DNA from: Acinetobacter sp. XS-4
GTDB lineage: Bacteria; Pseudomonadota; Gammaproteobacteria; Pseudomonadales; Moraxellaceae
NCBI RefSeq assembly: GCF_023920705.1
Contig: NZ_CP094657.1
Span: forward strand, 3,410,001 to 3,474,000
Reading direction: 5' to 3'
Length of the DNA stretch: 64,000 nucleotides
Below the pieces are notes generated by a model. That model was not told the DNA's origin. It searched no databases and saw only the letters and a program-made list of their open reading frames with translations. Position 1 is the first letter of the stretch. Each line of letters opens with the position of its first letter. This document shows positions 24,547 to 33,480 of this stretch, in pieces. The translations under genes and the position numbers were made by a program.

Positions 24547-25533
24547 TTAATTAAGAGCGTAATTAGCAGACCACTGCTCAAGAATCGCTTGGTATGGTTT
24601 GATAAATTGCTCTTCAACAAACTTCCCTTGCTCAATAGCGAGGCGGCTACGTTCTTCACGGTCATACACAATTCGAGTAAGTGAGTAATCTTCGTTCTTC
24701 AAGCTTGGCTGATAAGATTTTCCAGCCACTGAATTTGCGTTGTAAATTTCAGGACGGTAAATCTTTTGGAACGATTCCATGGTGCTGATGGTGCTGATCA
24801 ACTCAAGGTTGGTGTAATCACTCAGCAAATCACCAGTAAAATAGAACGCCAAAGGTGCAGCACTGTTTTTAGGCATGAAATAGCGAACTTTTAAGCCCAT
24901 TTTTTGGAAATATTCATCAGTGAGTGAATAGTCTTCTTGCTTGTATTCGACGCCCAAAACTGGATGTTCGTTTTCAGTACGGTGGTACTCTTTCGTTGTT
25001 GAAACGCTTAAGCAAATCACAGGCGCTTTTTTAAAGTTGGCTTTATAAGTTTCAGAGTTAATAAAGCTCTTAAACAAGTTACCGTGCAATTCACCAAATT
25101 TCTCTGGAGTGCTAAAAGTAGACTGATTTTTATTGTGGTCTAGCAACAGCACACTAAAGTCATAGTCACGTACATAAGAAGAGAAGTTATTGCCTACAAT
25201 ACCTTCAATACGTTCATTGGTTTTTTTATCAACAATATTGGTTTTCAATATTTCGATTAAAGGAAGCGCACTGTTTTGGCTTGCAGCATCAACATTCATT
25301 TCAACTGAAATAATTTCAAGTTCAACCGCATAGCGGTCGCCTTTAGGGTTGTCCCAATGAGCTAAAGTATTGAAACGATTGTCGATCATCTGTAATGTGT
25401 TGCGCAGATTTTCTTGGCGGCTCATCCCTCTCGCCAAGTTAGCAAAGTTGGTTGTAATACGCGTATTGTCTGCTGGACGATAGTTTTCATCGAAACAAAT
25501 ACTCTTAATCGTAAATGTAAATTCTTTACTCAT
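24547..25533 (-). CDS. mesX: MesX, DUF1852 partner of MesD
   Basis: 328 residues matching the DUF1852 family (MSKEFTFTIKSICFDENYRP, then NTRITTNFANLARG), which is always found beside short MetE-like MesD proteins. MesX is required for MesD activity in aerobic bacteria; it may form or carry the methyl donor in an oxygen-dependent way, which is not established. No signal peptide or membrane segment is visible. It is first in the operon mesX-mesD-flavin reductase. The ribosome site is weak. Promoter signals should lie within the 366 bp upstream. Confidence 0.88.
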   Translation of the reverse strand: MSKEFTFTIKSICFDENYRPADNTRITTNFANLARGMSRQENLRNTLQMIDNRFNTLAHWDNPKGDRYAVELEIISVEMNVDAASQNSALPLIEILKTNIVDKKTNERIEGIVGNNFSSYVRDYDFSVLLLDHNKNQSTFSTPEKFGELHGNLFKSFINSETYKANFKKAPVICLSVSTTKEYHRTENEHPVLGVEYKQEDYSLTDEYFQKMGLKVRYFMPKNSAAPLAFYFTGDLLSDYTNLELISTISTMESFQKIYRPEIYNANSVAGKSYQPSLKNEDYSLTRIVYDREERSRLAIEQGKFVEEQFIKPYQAILEQWSANYALN

Positions 25534-25899
25534 TTTGATCAGTACCCTAATTTCTGAGATAAACCTAAAAAAATTTCGAGCTCTTTTTAAACTTTCCAGC
25601 CTTGTCAGATTTGTGCCTTAAGGTCTTATCAAAACTGAATTACTGGAGCGCTTCAGAGCGTGAATAGATTTATACCGCAATCACAACATGAATAAAAATG
25701 ATTTAGTCTCATTCAAAACTGAGTGAAATTCATGTTTAGGGTTTAATAAATAAGTATGAAGTTAAATTTTTTTCATCTCGGGGAATTTTAGACAGCAGAA
25801 ATTCAATATACGGCGCTCGCAAATCACCTTTACAAACCTAAATATTTATTAGTATTTTCAACAACTTAAATAACAAAACCTTTAAGAGAATGCCTAGAC
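25534..25899. other. 366-bp intergenic region upstream of mesX
   Basis: No gene is seen. catgaat (25687-25693) and attcatg (25728-25734) form an inverted pair 34 bp apart, with ttca and tgaa motifs between them, reminiscent of MetR-type half sites. I see no SAM-riboswitch fold. The pair is a candidate operator for methionine control of mesX-mesD, at low confidence. Confidence 0.35.
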
Positions 25900-26772
25900 T
25901 TAAAGTAATTTATGCTGACTTTCATTCATCTCTGCTTTTAGCCATTCTAAAAATATAATCTTCCGTGAATCTTCCTCAAAAGCACTATGAGAAAGTAAAA
26001 AATAGGCTGAATTATCTTGCACAACAGGTGAAATTTTTTTCAGTAAGTTCCACTCAAGCTCTTTTTCAATCATATAAATTGAGATGACCGTTGCGCCGAG
26101 TCCAGCCAAACAACCTTCTAAACACAGATAAAAATGTTCGAGTTCAACTTTCGTGTAGCCTTTTAAACTCTGCTTTAGCTCAGCAATGCGGCTAACGCTT
26201 TTGAAAAAATTCGGTCTAGAGATCGAAATAAGTACGTCTTTGGTGTCCGATGGCTTGGTTGCTTGAACTAGAGCGATATATTCATCGGCAATTTTTTCGC
26301 TATAGATATGCTCTCCCCAATCAAAATCATTTCTACGAATTGCGATATCAATATTATCTTTTTCAAAGTCGACCACCCCGCCTGCGGTGAGTAGTACAAC
26401 CTCAAAATCATGGCCGAGCTTTTTAAATTTTGATAACCGTGGAATGAGCCATTTCATGGAAAGAGTCGGTTCACACGATAAAACCAGTTGTTTGTTTTCA
26501 GTTTTAGGCTGGCTTAGCTCTATTAAACATTCATCAAGTTGACCAAAAACTTGATGGCAACAATTCAATAAAATTTCGCCCTGCTCAGTCATCACTAGTG
26601 TTTTATTTTTACGGTCGAACAAAGGCGTATTTAAGGCTTCTTCTAAATTATAAATCTGTTTACTGACCGCACTTTGCGTCACAAATAATTTCTTTGCAGC
26701 TAAAGTGACGCTGCCATACTTCGCCACAAAATAGAAAAATTTTAGTGAATTCAGCGATATTCTTTCGATCAT
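25900..26772 (-). CDS. LysR-type regulator (GcvA-like), divergent from a LysE exporter
   Basis: 290 residues. The winged helix is LKFFYFVAKYGSVTLAAKKL and FVTQSAVSKQIYNLEEALNT, followed by a GcvA-type substrate domain with LSMKWLIPRLSKF. It is divergent from a LysE-family exporter, 255 bp apart, the standard arrangement in which the regulator turns on the exporter when its amino acid builds up. The neighbouring methionine operon on its other side points the same way as this gene, so an effect there is possible but not required. Confidence 0.85.
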   Translation of the reverse strand: MIERISLNSLKFFYFVAKYGSVTLAAKKLFVTQSAVSKQIYNLEEALNTPLFDRKNKTLVMTEQGEILLNCCHQVFGQLDECLIELSQPKTENKQLVLSCEPTLSMKWLIPRLSKFKKLGHDFEVVLLTAGGVVDFEKDNIDIAIRRNDFDWGEHIYSEKIADEYIALVQATKPSDTKDVLISISRPNFFKSVSRIAELKQSLKGYTKVELEHFYLCLEGCLAGLGATVISIYMIEKELEWNLLKKISPVVQDNSAYFLLSHSAFEEDSRKIIFLEWLKAEMNESQHKLL

Positions 26773-27027
26773 TCTAAAAACTCATAGATATGTAGTCGTT
26801 TTTATCGATTTTTATTTCTAGGCTTCTGTTCAAAATAAAAATCATCTTGATTAAACCCTATTTTAGATGATGAAAAACATATTGAATATCGATATCTATC
26901 TTCACAAATGTAAAGCCCCAATCTTTCTCACTAAAAGAATAGCAGCTTTAAGTAAAACAGCACCCCTCTCAAATACATTCCAAAAAGTACAGATTAACCC
27001 TCTCGCTTTCAGTGAGGGTACAAGATA

Positions 27028-27633
27028 ATGGCAGAGTTCATTGCGGTTATTCTCATTACGATTTTGGCAGTGGTAAGCCCCGGCGCTGACTTCGCGATTG
27101 TGACAAAAAACAGTTATCTGTACGGCAGAAAAATAGGTGTGTTCACTTCACTCGGAATATCGTTTGGCGTGTTGGTACATGTTACCTACACATTAATTGC
27201 CGTTGCGTTTGTGATGACTTATACGCCGCAAATTTTGAATATTGTTAAATATATTGGTGCGATTTATTTGATTTATATTGGCTATAAAACTTTTACTCAA
27301 GAACCTGTTTTAGACAACGCTGCCTTAACTTCTATAGGCACTTTGCAAGCCATAAAATACGGCTTCTTTACCAATGCCCTGAACCCTAAAACCACACTAT
27401 TTGTAATTAGTACCTATACGCAAATTGTAAGTTTAACTACGCCTAAAACCGTTCTTTTGGCTTATGGCTTTTTTATGTCCTTTGCTCATTTTGTATGGTT
27501 TTCACTTGTCGCAGTGCTTTTTTCATCCATGCTGTTAAGGCAAAAAATGTTAGCCAAGCAAGTGCAAATTAATAAAGTGATTGGCTCAATTTTATGTGTA
27601 TTAGGGGTGATTTTGCTTTTTACTAATTTCTAA
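27028..27633 (+). CDS. LysE/RhtB-family amino acid exporter
   Basis: 201 residues with six hydrophobic segments. The N-terminal LITILAVVSPGADFAIVTKN carries the P-G-x-D signature of LysE/RhtB exporters, and LNPKTTLFVIS in the middle is the second conserved motif. The family exports amino acids such as Lys, Thr, homoserine or Leu. GAGGG precedes the ATG. It is divergent from a LysR regulator. The substrate cannot be read from the sequence. Confidence 0.88.
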   Translation: MAEFIAVILITILAVVSPGADFAIVTKNSYLYGRKIGVFTSLGISFGVLVHVTYTLIAVAFVMTYTPQILNIVKYIGAIYLIYIGYKTFTQEPVLDNAALTSIGTLQAIKYGFFTNALNPKTTLFVISTYTQIVSLTTPKTVLLAYGFFMSFAHFVWFSLVAVLFSSMLLRQKMLAKQVQINKVIGSILCVLGVILLFTNF

Positions 27634-27697
27634 GAAACTGTAAAGTGAGCTTGTCGTTTCTCTAGATTGAGTTTTTCTTTTTAAAAGCCAGTTCTTC

Positions 27698-27728
27698 AGA
27701 CTATCCCTTTGATGAAAAGGGATAGTCT
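27698..27728. terminator. Strong hairpin between convergent LysE and M16 genes
   Basis: agactatcccttt (27698-27710) pairs perfectly with aaagggatagtct (27716-27728) around gatga. No long T run follows on the plus strand, so it may need flanking sequence or act as a transcript 3'-end stabiliser. It separates the convergent genes. Confidence 0.65.
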
Positions 27729-27774
27729 GTCGTGTGATAACTTTATTTAAATGTGCGCACTATAAATCACCACA

Positions 27775-30558
27775 CTATTTTAATAATTGCTGAGCAATTT
27801 CCACTTGACCAAACTGGTCAGCACGAACTTCAATCATTTTATTAGGATCAATATATTTTCTAATAACACGATTGACCTCTTCAGCTGTTAATGAAGTAAT
27901 CTCTTTATCTCGCAATATTCGACTATCCATCGCCAAATCGCGTTCTAGTTGGCTATTCAATAAGCGGTGTACACGGCTTACATCATATGCTGCAGCAGCA
28001 CGTTGTTTCATGATTTCCAGCTTAGCCACTTCAACTTCTTGGGGAGTTAATCCAGTTTCCACCAAGTCTGACAAAGTTTTATGAACTGCTGTCGAAATTT
28101 GGGAGGTTTTTTCCGTGCTATAGTCTGCCGAAATTTTTAGGGTACCCACTTGTTCAAAAGCATCTAAATTTAAGCGGCTACTAAAGCCATAGACCAAAGC
28201 ATTCTTTTCTCTTAACTCCATTGCTAGACGTGAAGACAATTGTGAATTCCCCAAAACTTGAGCAAATATAGTTATGGCTGCAGCATCACGATGTTCAGCC
28301 CCAACAGGAAAGTTTAAATAACTTTTATAAGATCCGAACTCACGCGGTTCTGACTGTACGTGCAAATGCTGGACTAAAGATTGAGTATATTGCTGCCCAA
28401 TACGAGTAAACGGCGTTGTAGCATTCCAGTTTTCAAACTCTTTTTGTATAAATGCTTGCATATTTGCCTGCTGAACCTCACCCGTGATCGCAATCTGTGC
28501 GTGAGTCATACCCATCATTTTTTGATGAAGTTGTTTCACTTGCTGCTGAGTCACAGCTTTATATTGAGCATAAAGATTCTTAGGTTCAAAATGGTAGCGT
28601 AAATCATCTGCTCCATAATGCTCTAATAAACGCCCCATCTGTATTTCTGATACGAATTTAGGCTCTGTAAAGCTCTGTTGCAAATGTGCGAGACGCTGTT
28701 TTTTTAATATCTCGAATTCAGGTTGATCAAAACTTGCATCTTTTATTAACTCACTAATAAAGGACAGATATGCTTCGAATTGTTCCTTTGGTGCTTGAAT
28801 GTCTACTTTCAGTTGATTATTTTCAATACTCGACTTTACCTGCCCTTGTAGCTTAATAGACTGGTCAATAATTTGTTCATATGTATATTTCTTAGTACCT
28901 TTGAACAACAAGCTATTCATCAGTTCAAGTGCAGCCCCTTGAGCTGCCAATGATTTCTCCGTACCAAAGTTCATCGTCAGCGTAGCGTAAGTCAGTTTAT
29001 CTGGCGTCGGCGTTGAAAAAATGGCGTATTTCAATCCATTTTTGAGCTGTCCGCGATAAATATTTTTATCTAAATTAACCAATTGTGTCTGAGATTGTTG
29101 CTGTAATTGCTTTAATTCTTTATCAAAACGCATGAAATCTTTTTTAGACCAAGCAGGTTGTTCGGCAACCTTGTTTGCAACCTGCATTGCTTGAGGCACT
29201 AATGTTTGCAGTTGCTTTTGCTGGGTATAAGGTGTCGGCTCAATGTAAGTCATCAGGCGTCGTTCAGGATTAAAGAATGTCTTTAGTTCATGATTAACGT
29301 CTGACACATTAATTGTTTGTAATGCGTTATACCTATTGAAATATTCTTTCCAGTTTCCTTTTTCCTGAATTAAAACTCCACCTAGCATTGAACTAATTGC
29401 ACTTGAATCAGACATCATCTGCTCGTGTGCATTTTTCATTTGGTTTTTAGCGCGTTGCAATTGTGTTTGATCAAATTGAGCAGGCTGTTCACTTTCTTTA
29501 ATCAAAGTCGACGTTATTCCCTGAACTTTTAATTTTTCGTTATAGCCGGCTCCCATATATACAATATTAAAGTCTTTGGTCAGCCATGTGCTTGCATTCA
29601 CATTATTAGCATCACCATTCATCACCATACTTTTATATAACTGTCCCGTGGGTTGCGCACTATATAGATATGGAACAAACGATAAAGCTTTTTGTAATTG
29701 ATCATTTTGTCCTGCAACATAAATCAACTGTGTTGAATAATCGCGTCCCTTTTGAACTGTAAATGTTTTTTCTGCCACTTGTTGAATGGCTGGTTTAGGA
29801 GGTTCTTTTACCTGTGGTAATACTTTTGAAGGTAGCGCTGAAAAGGTTTGATCAACTTGTTTAAGGATATCTTGTTTATTAAATTTTCCTGTCAGAATGA
29901 GTACCGCATTATTTGGGGCATACCAAGTTTTATAATACTGCTCTATTTCGGGTAACTCTATTGTTTGAAGCTCTTCGAGGCTTCCTATCGGCATCCTTCC
30001 TAATGATTGTTCACCATAGAGATTTTTAAGCACCCGATCTACCATAAGAGCAGTGGGTTTATCCATTCGTACTTCACGTTCACGTTTAACGATTTCAATT
30101 TCAGGAGCAACATATTCTTTTTTTAACACCAAATTATTCATACGCTCAGCTTCAAGCAATAAGACCTGAGAAATAGCATTGGAGTCAGGTCGTACGACAT
30201 TGAGATAACGAGTTGCATAATGGTTTGTAACTGCATTTGCCCGTAATGTGTATTTATCTAAGCGTCTTTGAAAATCATCTCCTACAATATTTTTGGTTCC
30301 TTTAAACGCTAAATGCTCAAGTAAATGAGCCAGACCACTTTTTCCCTGAGGGTCATTAAGTGAACCTGTGAAATATAAAACATCTAACATGACCTTGGTT
30401 TCTTGATCATTCGGTGCAACTAAAACACGCAATCCATTATTTAATTTATATTCTTCAATACCTTGGTGTTGAGTCACTTTTTCTATATCAGCCCATACAG
30501 CAGGCGTTAATCCAAGAAGACATAAGCTTAAGGAAAGTCGTTTTAAAGTGATAAACAT
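27775..30558 (-). CDS. M16-family zinc metalloprotease (pitrilysin-like), second of a pair
   Basis: 927 residues from the ATG at 30558, with signal peptide FITLKRLSLSLCLLGLTPAVWA. The inverted zinc motif HLLEH (H78-E81-H82) with the downstream Glu in IVKREREVRMD marks an active N-terminal M16 domain. Further domains have the fold without the motif, giving the full four-domain clamp of about 100 kDa. M16 proteases enclose and cut peptides or small unfolded proteins, here in the periplasm. It is the last gene of the TonB-receptor-M16-M16 operon, 76 bp after the first protease. FusC, which cuts imported ferredoxin, is the closest known analogue in layout. Confidence 0.85.
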   Translation of the reverse strand: MFITLKRLSLSLCLLGLTPAVWADIEKVTQHQGIEEYKLNNGLRVLVAPNDQETKVMLDVLYFTGSLNDPQGKSGLAHLLEHLAFKGTKNIVGDDFQRRLDKYTLRANAVTNHYATRYLNVVRPDSNAISQVLLLEAERMNNLVLKKEYVAPEIEIVKREREVRMDKPTALMVDRVLKNLYGEQSLGRMPIGSLEELQTIELPEIEQYYKTWYAPNNAVLILTGKFNKQDILKQVDQTFSALPSKVLPQVKEPPKPAIQQVAEKTFTVQKGRDYSTQLIYVAGQNDQLQKALSFVPYLYSAQPTGQLYKSMVMNGDANNVNASTWLTKDFNIVYMGAGYNEKLKVQGITSTLIKESEQPAQFDQTQLQRAKNQMKNAHEQMMSDSSAISSMLGGVLIQEKGNWKEYFNRYNALQTINVSDVNHELKTFFNPERRLMTYIEPTPYTQQKQLQTLVPQAMQVANKVAEQPAWSKKDFMRFDKELKQLQQQSQTQLVNLDKNIYRGQLKNGLKYAIFSTPTPDKLTYATLTMNFGTEKSLAAQGAALELMNSLLFKGTKKYTYEQIIDQSIKLQGQVKSSIENNQLKVDIQAPKEQFEAYLSFISELIKDASFDQPEFEILKKQRLAHLQQSFTEPKFVSEIQMGRLLEHYGADDLRYHFEPKNLYAQYKAVTQQQVKQLHQKMMGMTHAQIAITGEVQQANMQAFIQKEFENWNATTPFTRIGQQYTQSLVQHLHVQSEPREFGSYKSYLNFPVGAEHRDAAAITIFAQVLGNSQLSSRLAMELREKNALVYGFSSRLNLDAFEQVGTLKISADYSTEKTSQISTAVHKTLSDLVETGLTPQEVEVAKLEIMKQRAAAAYDVSRVHRLLNSQLERDLAMDSRILRDKEITSLTAEEVNRVIRKYIDPNKMIEVRADQFGQVEIAQQLLK

Positions 30559-30634
30559 GTTCAAACTCGATTTATTAGATAAGACAAAACAGGCCCATAA
30601 GCAGACCGCTTATGAGCACATGTAAAAGGCTGAG

Positions 30635-33403
30635 TTATTCAGTAGAGATTTCAGGTCGTGGCAATGTAATGTATAAAACCTGATTATCTATGTTGAGCAG
30701 ACGAGCAGCCATATCACGTATTTGAGGAGTGGTTATGGCTGTAGATAGGTGATCGACAGATGAAAGATAACGGGCATCACCGTAGTGTTCGTAACTCAGC
30801 AATAATCGTTTTTGCAACGTATAAATATCCTGAACTCGTGCTTTTTCACTGCGTTCAAAGTTTTGTCGTTGCAGCAAAACATCTTCATCACTAATCAATT
30901 GTGGAAGTTGTTTCAGCGTTACCTGCGTTTTTTCCCACAATTCATTTACACGATCAGGTGATGCTGTATAACTGACATCTGTTTCAATGCGCTGATTTTG
31001 ATCATTTAAAGTACTATTTATCTTCATTCGATAAATGCCTTGTTCTTGATCTCTTAAAGTATTTTTTAAATATTTTTCGGCCAGATTACGAGCAATACTC
31101 ACTTTAACAGCCTCTTCTGGAGACCATTGCATAGGAGAAAAGCTCCAAGCACGTATTTCTGCACGTGGTTCTATGTTAATAGCAGATGTCTTATGGCGAT
31201 TGCCAACTTGCGCCAAGAAAGTATTTTCAGTGAATACCTGCTGACGCGAAATACTAGCTAAATAAGTTTCTATGGGCGCTTTCATTTTTTTGGCATTAAG
31301 ATTTGCCAAAATATAATAGGTTACAGGCGCCTGAGTTGACTTTACCCATTGCTCTGTCAAATCTGATTCCGTGACATGCTGTAGTTCACTTAAAGTCGGT
31401 TGCTGATCTTGCTGTGATCCAAAACGTAGCTCTTTAATCTCCATTTCACGTTTGCCTGACACAGATGAATCAGAATGTGCTTTGCGGCGCATTAATGCAG
31501 CTAATGTATTTTTGAGAGTTTGAGATTCAAGTTGTGGTTTTTGTTGTACTGCATGATAAAGGTGAAGAAGCTGCTTAAATTCTCTTTCAGAACTTTGACC
31601 ATTAAGAACTAGTTCATTCATATTTTGGGAAATATTAAAAGAAATACCATGCTGCTTTTTCCATGCGTTCAATTCATTGGCTTGCCATCCTGCTGGGCCA
31701 GTTTGACCAATAATTTGACTGGCAATTTGAGCCTTCCATGGGCTTAAACCTTGTGCCATAAAACCAGCTGAGCTGTGGGCAGTAAAATAGATTTTGTCTT
31801 TTGCTAATGGGGTTTTTAACCATACGACCTTATCCCCATTACTAAGTGTCCATTCCTCAACATGATTTTCATTTTGAGAACGAATAGCTGTAATTTTCCC
31901 CTGTTTTTTTACTGGCGCCAATACCTGAGTTTTTATTTGAATTGCCTGTTGTAATGGAGAAAGCGTTCGTTGCTGTATTTCCGCTTGAAGTTGATAAATT
32001 TCCTGAGCTTGAGGTAACTCAAAGTCAGCACGACCAGGTACGCTATATTGTAAAACCTGATCTGGAGAGCTTAACCAAGTTTGTATACGTTGATTTACTT
32101 CTTGAGTTGTGATTGTCGGTAAAATAGCCAATGCATCTTTTGCAACTGCCCAACTTCCTTTGAAGTCTCGGCCTTGTTGCCAATTCAAAGTCAATTTTTG
32201 CACCCATTCTTCAAAGTCGCGCTGCTCAGGTTGCTTTAACATTTTTCTGGCAACATTCAGGACATCAGCTTTGGCTTGTTCTATTTCTTTTGAGCTTAAA
32301 GGGTAACGTTGCAAACGAGTAATTTCTTCCAATAAAACTGGCAATGCAGCTTCATGTTGTGTTGGCAACACATCTACAAACAATCCAACAGCAGTGGTGT
32401 GTTGACCAATATCAGCCTTTCGAATCACCATACTGGCAATATGATCAGGTAAATTTTCAGCTTGACGTCGCACTTGTTGAGTCAAGACCGTGGTCGCAAT
32501 TTGATCTAGCAAACGCTGACGCATGCCTTCACGGCTATTTTGTTTGCTTAACTGATCATCTAAACGAAACACATATGAAATTTGGCTGCTCCCACTTTCA
32601 CTATCGTATAACCGCACGATTCGCAATTGTTTAGTCAGTTGTGGATCATAATTTTTTTGCTCTGGAAGACTTCTCGACTGAAGTGACCCAAAATATTGTC
32701 GTATTTGAGGAATAACTTGTTTAGGATCCACATCCCCAATTAGCATTAATTGCATATTTTGAGGTTGATACCATGTGTTGTGAAATTGATGAATAGTTTC
32801 GACATTTGTAGTTCGAATCGAATCTTCAGTACCAATAACTGGTCTTTCAGGATAAAGGGAACCTGCTCTTAAAGCCTGCATGCGTTGTTGATTCATCCGT
32901 TCAGCAACTCCTAGCTTCCCTCGCCACTCTTCCAAAATAATTGGGCGCTCTTTTTCCAGATCTTGAGCTGTAAAAGTTGTATGGCCTACCATTTGGCTCA
33001 GTACTTTTAAACTGTCTTGTGTTTGCTGACTTCCTTTTGGCGGACTAAACATATACATAGTGCGTTCGTGATTTGTCACGGCATTATAATTTTTACCTCT
33101 GGTCCAACCCTGCTGGTGCAATGTTTGGGCAACCCCCAATGGGAAAGCTTCGCTTTGGTGAAACACCATATGCTCAAGCATATGTGCAACCCCTAACTGC
33201 TGGGAATTTTCGTTAAGTGAACCGGCATTTACTAATAATCGAATATCAATACGTTTTTGTTGGCCAATTAATGGCACCAAAGTGTATTTAAGACCATTTT
33301 CTAAGGTACCTTCGGTAATTTGCGGCAAAGGGCTCTTAGCAGCATAAACAGGAAAACCGGGTACAACCATTAATAAACAAACCGTCAGAATAGAGTTTTT
33401 CAT
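30635..33403 (-). CDS. M16-family zinc metalloprotease (pitrilysin-like), first of a pair
   Basis: 922 residues with signal peptide (LTVCLLMVVPGFPVYA). The zinc motif HMLEH (H74-E77-H78) is intact, followed by the expected Glu (LEKERPIILEEWRGK). It aligns only loosely with the neighbouring 927-residue protease, so the two probably have different substrates or act in order rather than being recent copies. The gene follows the TonB-dependent receptor in the same operon, 77 bp downstream, which suggests periplasmic processing of what the receptor imports. Confidence 0.85.
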   Translation of the reverse strand: MKNSILTVCLLMVVPGFPVYAAKSPLPQITEGTLENGLKYTLVPLIGQQKRIDIRLLVNAGSLNENSQQLGVAHMLEHMVFHQSEAFPLGVAQTLHQQGWTRGKNYNAVTNHERTMYMFSPPKGSQQTQDSLKVLSQMVGHTTFTAQDLEKERPIILEEWRGKLGVAERMNQQRMQALRAGSLYPERPVIGTEDSIRTTNVETIHQFHNTWYQPQNMQLMLIGDVDPKQVIPQIRQYFGSLQSRSLPEQKNYDPQLTKQLRIVRLYDSESGSSQISYVFRLDDQLSKQNSREGMRQRLLDQIATTVLTQQVRRQAENLPDHIASMVIRKADIGQHTTAVGLFVDVLPTQHEAALPVLLEEITRLQRYPLSSKEIEQAKADVLNVARKMLKQPEQRDFEEWVQKLTLNWQQGRDFKGSWAVAKDALAILPTITTQEVNQRIQTWLSSPDQVLQYSVPGRADFELPQAQEIYQLQAEIQQRTLSPLQQAIQIKTQVLAPVKKQGKITAIRSQNENHVEEWTLSNGDKVVWLKTPLAKDKIYFTAHSSAGFMAQGLSPWKAQIASQIIGQTGPAGWQANELNAWKKQHGISFNISQNMNELVLNGQSSEREFKQLLHLYHAVQQKPQLESQTLKNTLAALMRRKAHSDSSVSGKREMEIKELRFGSQQDQQPTLSELQHVTESDLTEQWVKSTQAPVTYYILANLNAKKMKAPIETYLASISRQQVFTENTFLAQVGNRHKTSAINIEPRAEIRAWSFSPMQWSPEEAVKVSIARNLAEKYLKNTLRDQEQGIYRMKINSTLNDQNQRIETDVSYTASPDRVNELWEKTQVTLKQLPQLISDEDVLLQRQNFERSEKARVQDIYTLQKRLLLSYEHYGDARYLSSVDHLSTAITTPQIRDMAARLLNIDNQVLYITLPRPEISTE

Positions 33404-33480
33404 TTAATACAACTTAAATTCAATAAAAGGAAAAGAATGGATGGATCAGAATTTTCCATCCATAAATGCAAGAAAAAGAC

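Noticed and set aside
25534..25899. SAM or cobalamin riboswitch before mesX
   Set aside because: No conserved core of either class could be found; only a weak inverted pair is visible.
27775..33403. The two M16 genes as a recent tandem duplication
   Set aside because: Their zinc motifs match but the rest diverges widely, so duplication would be ancient.
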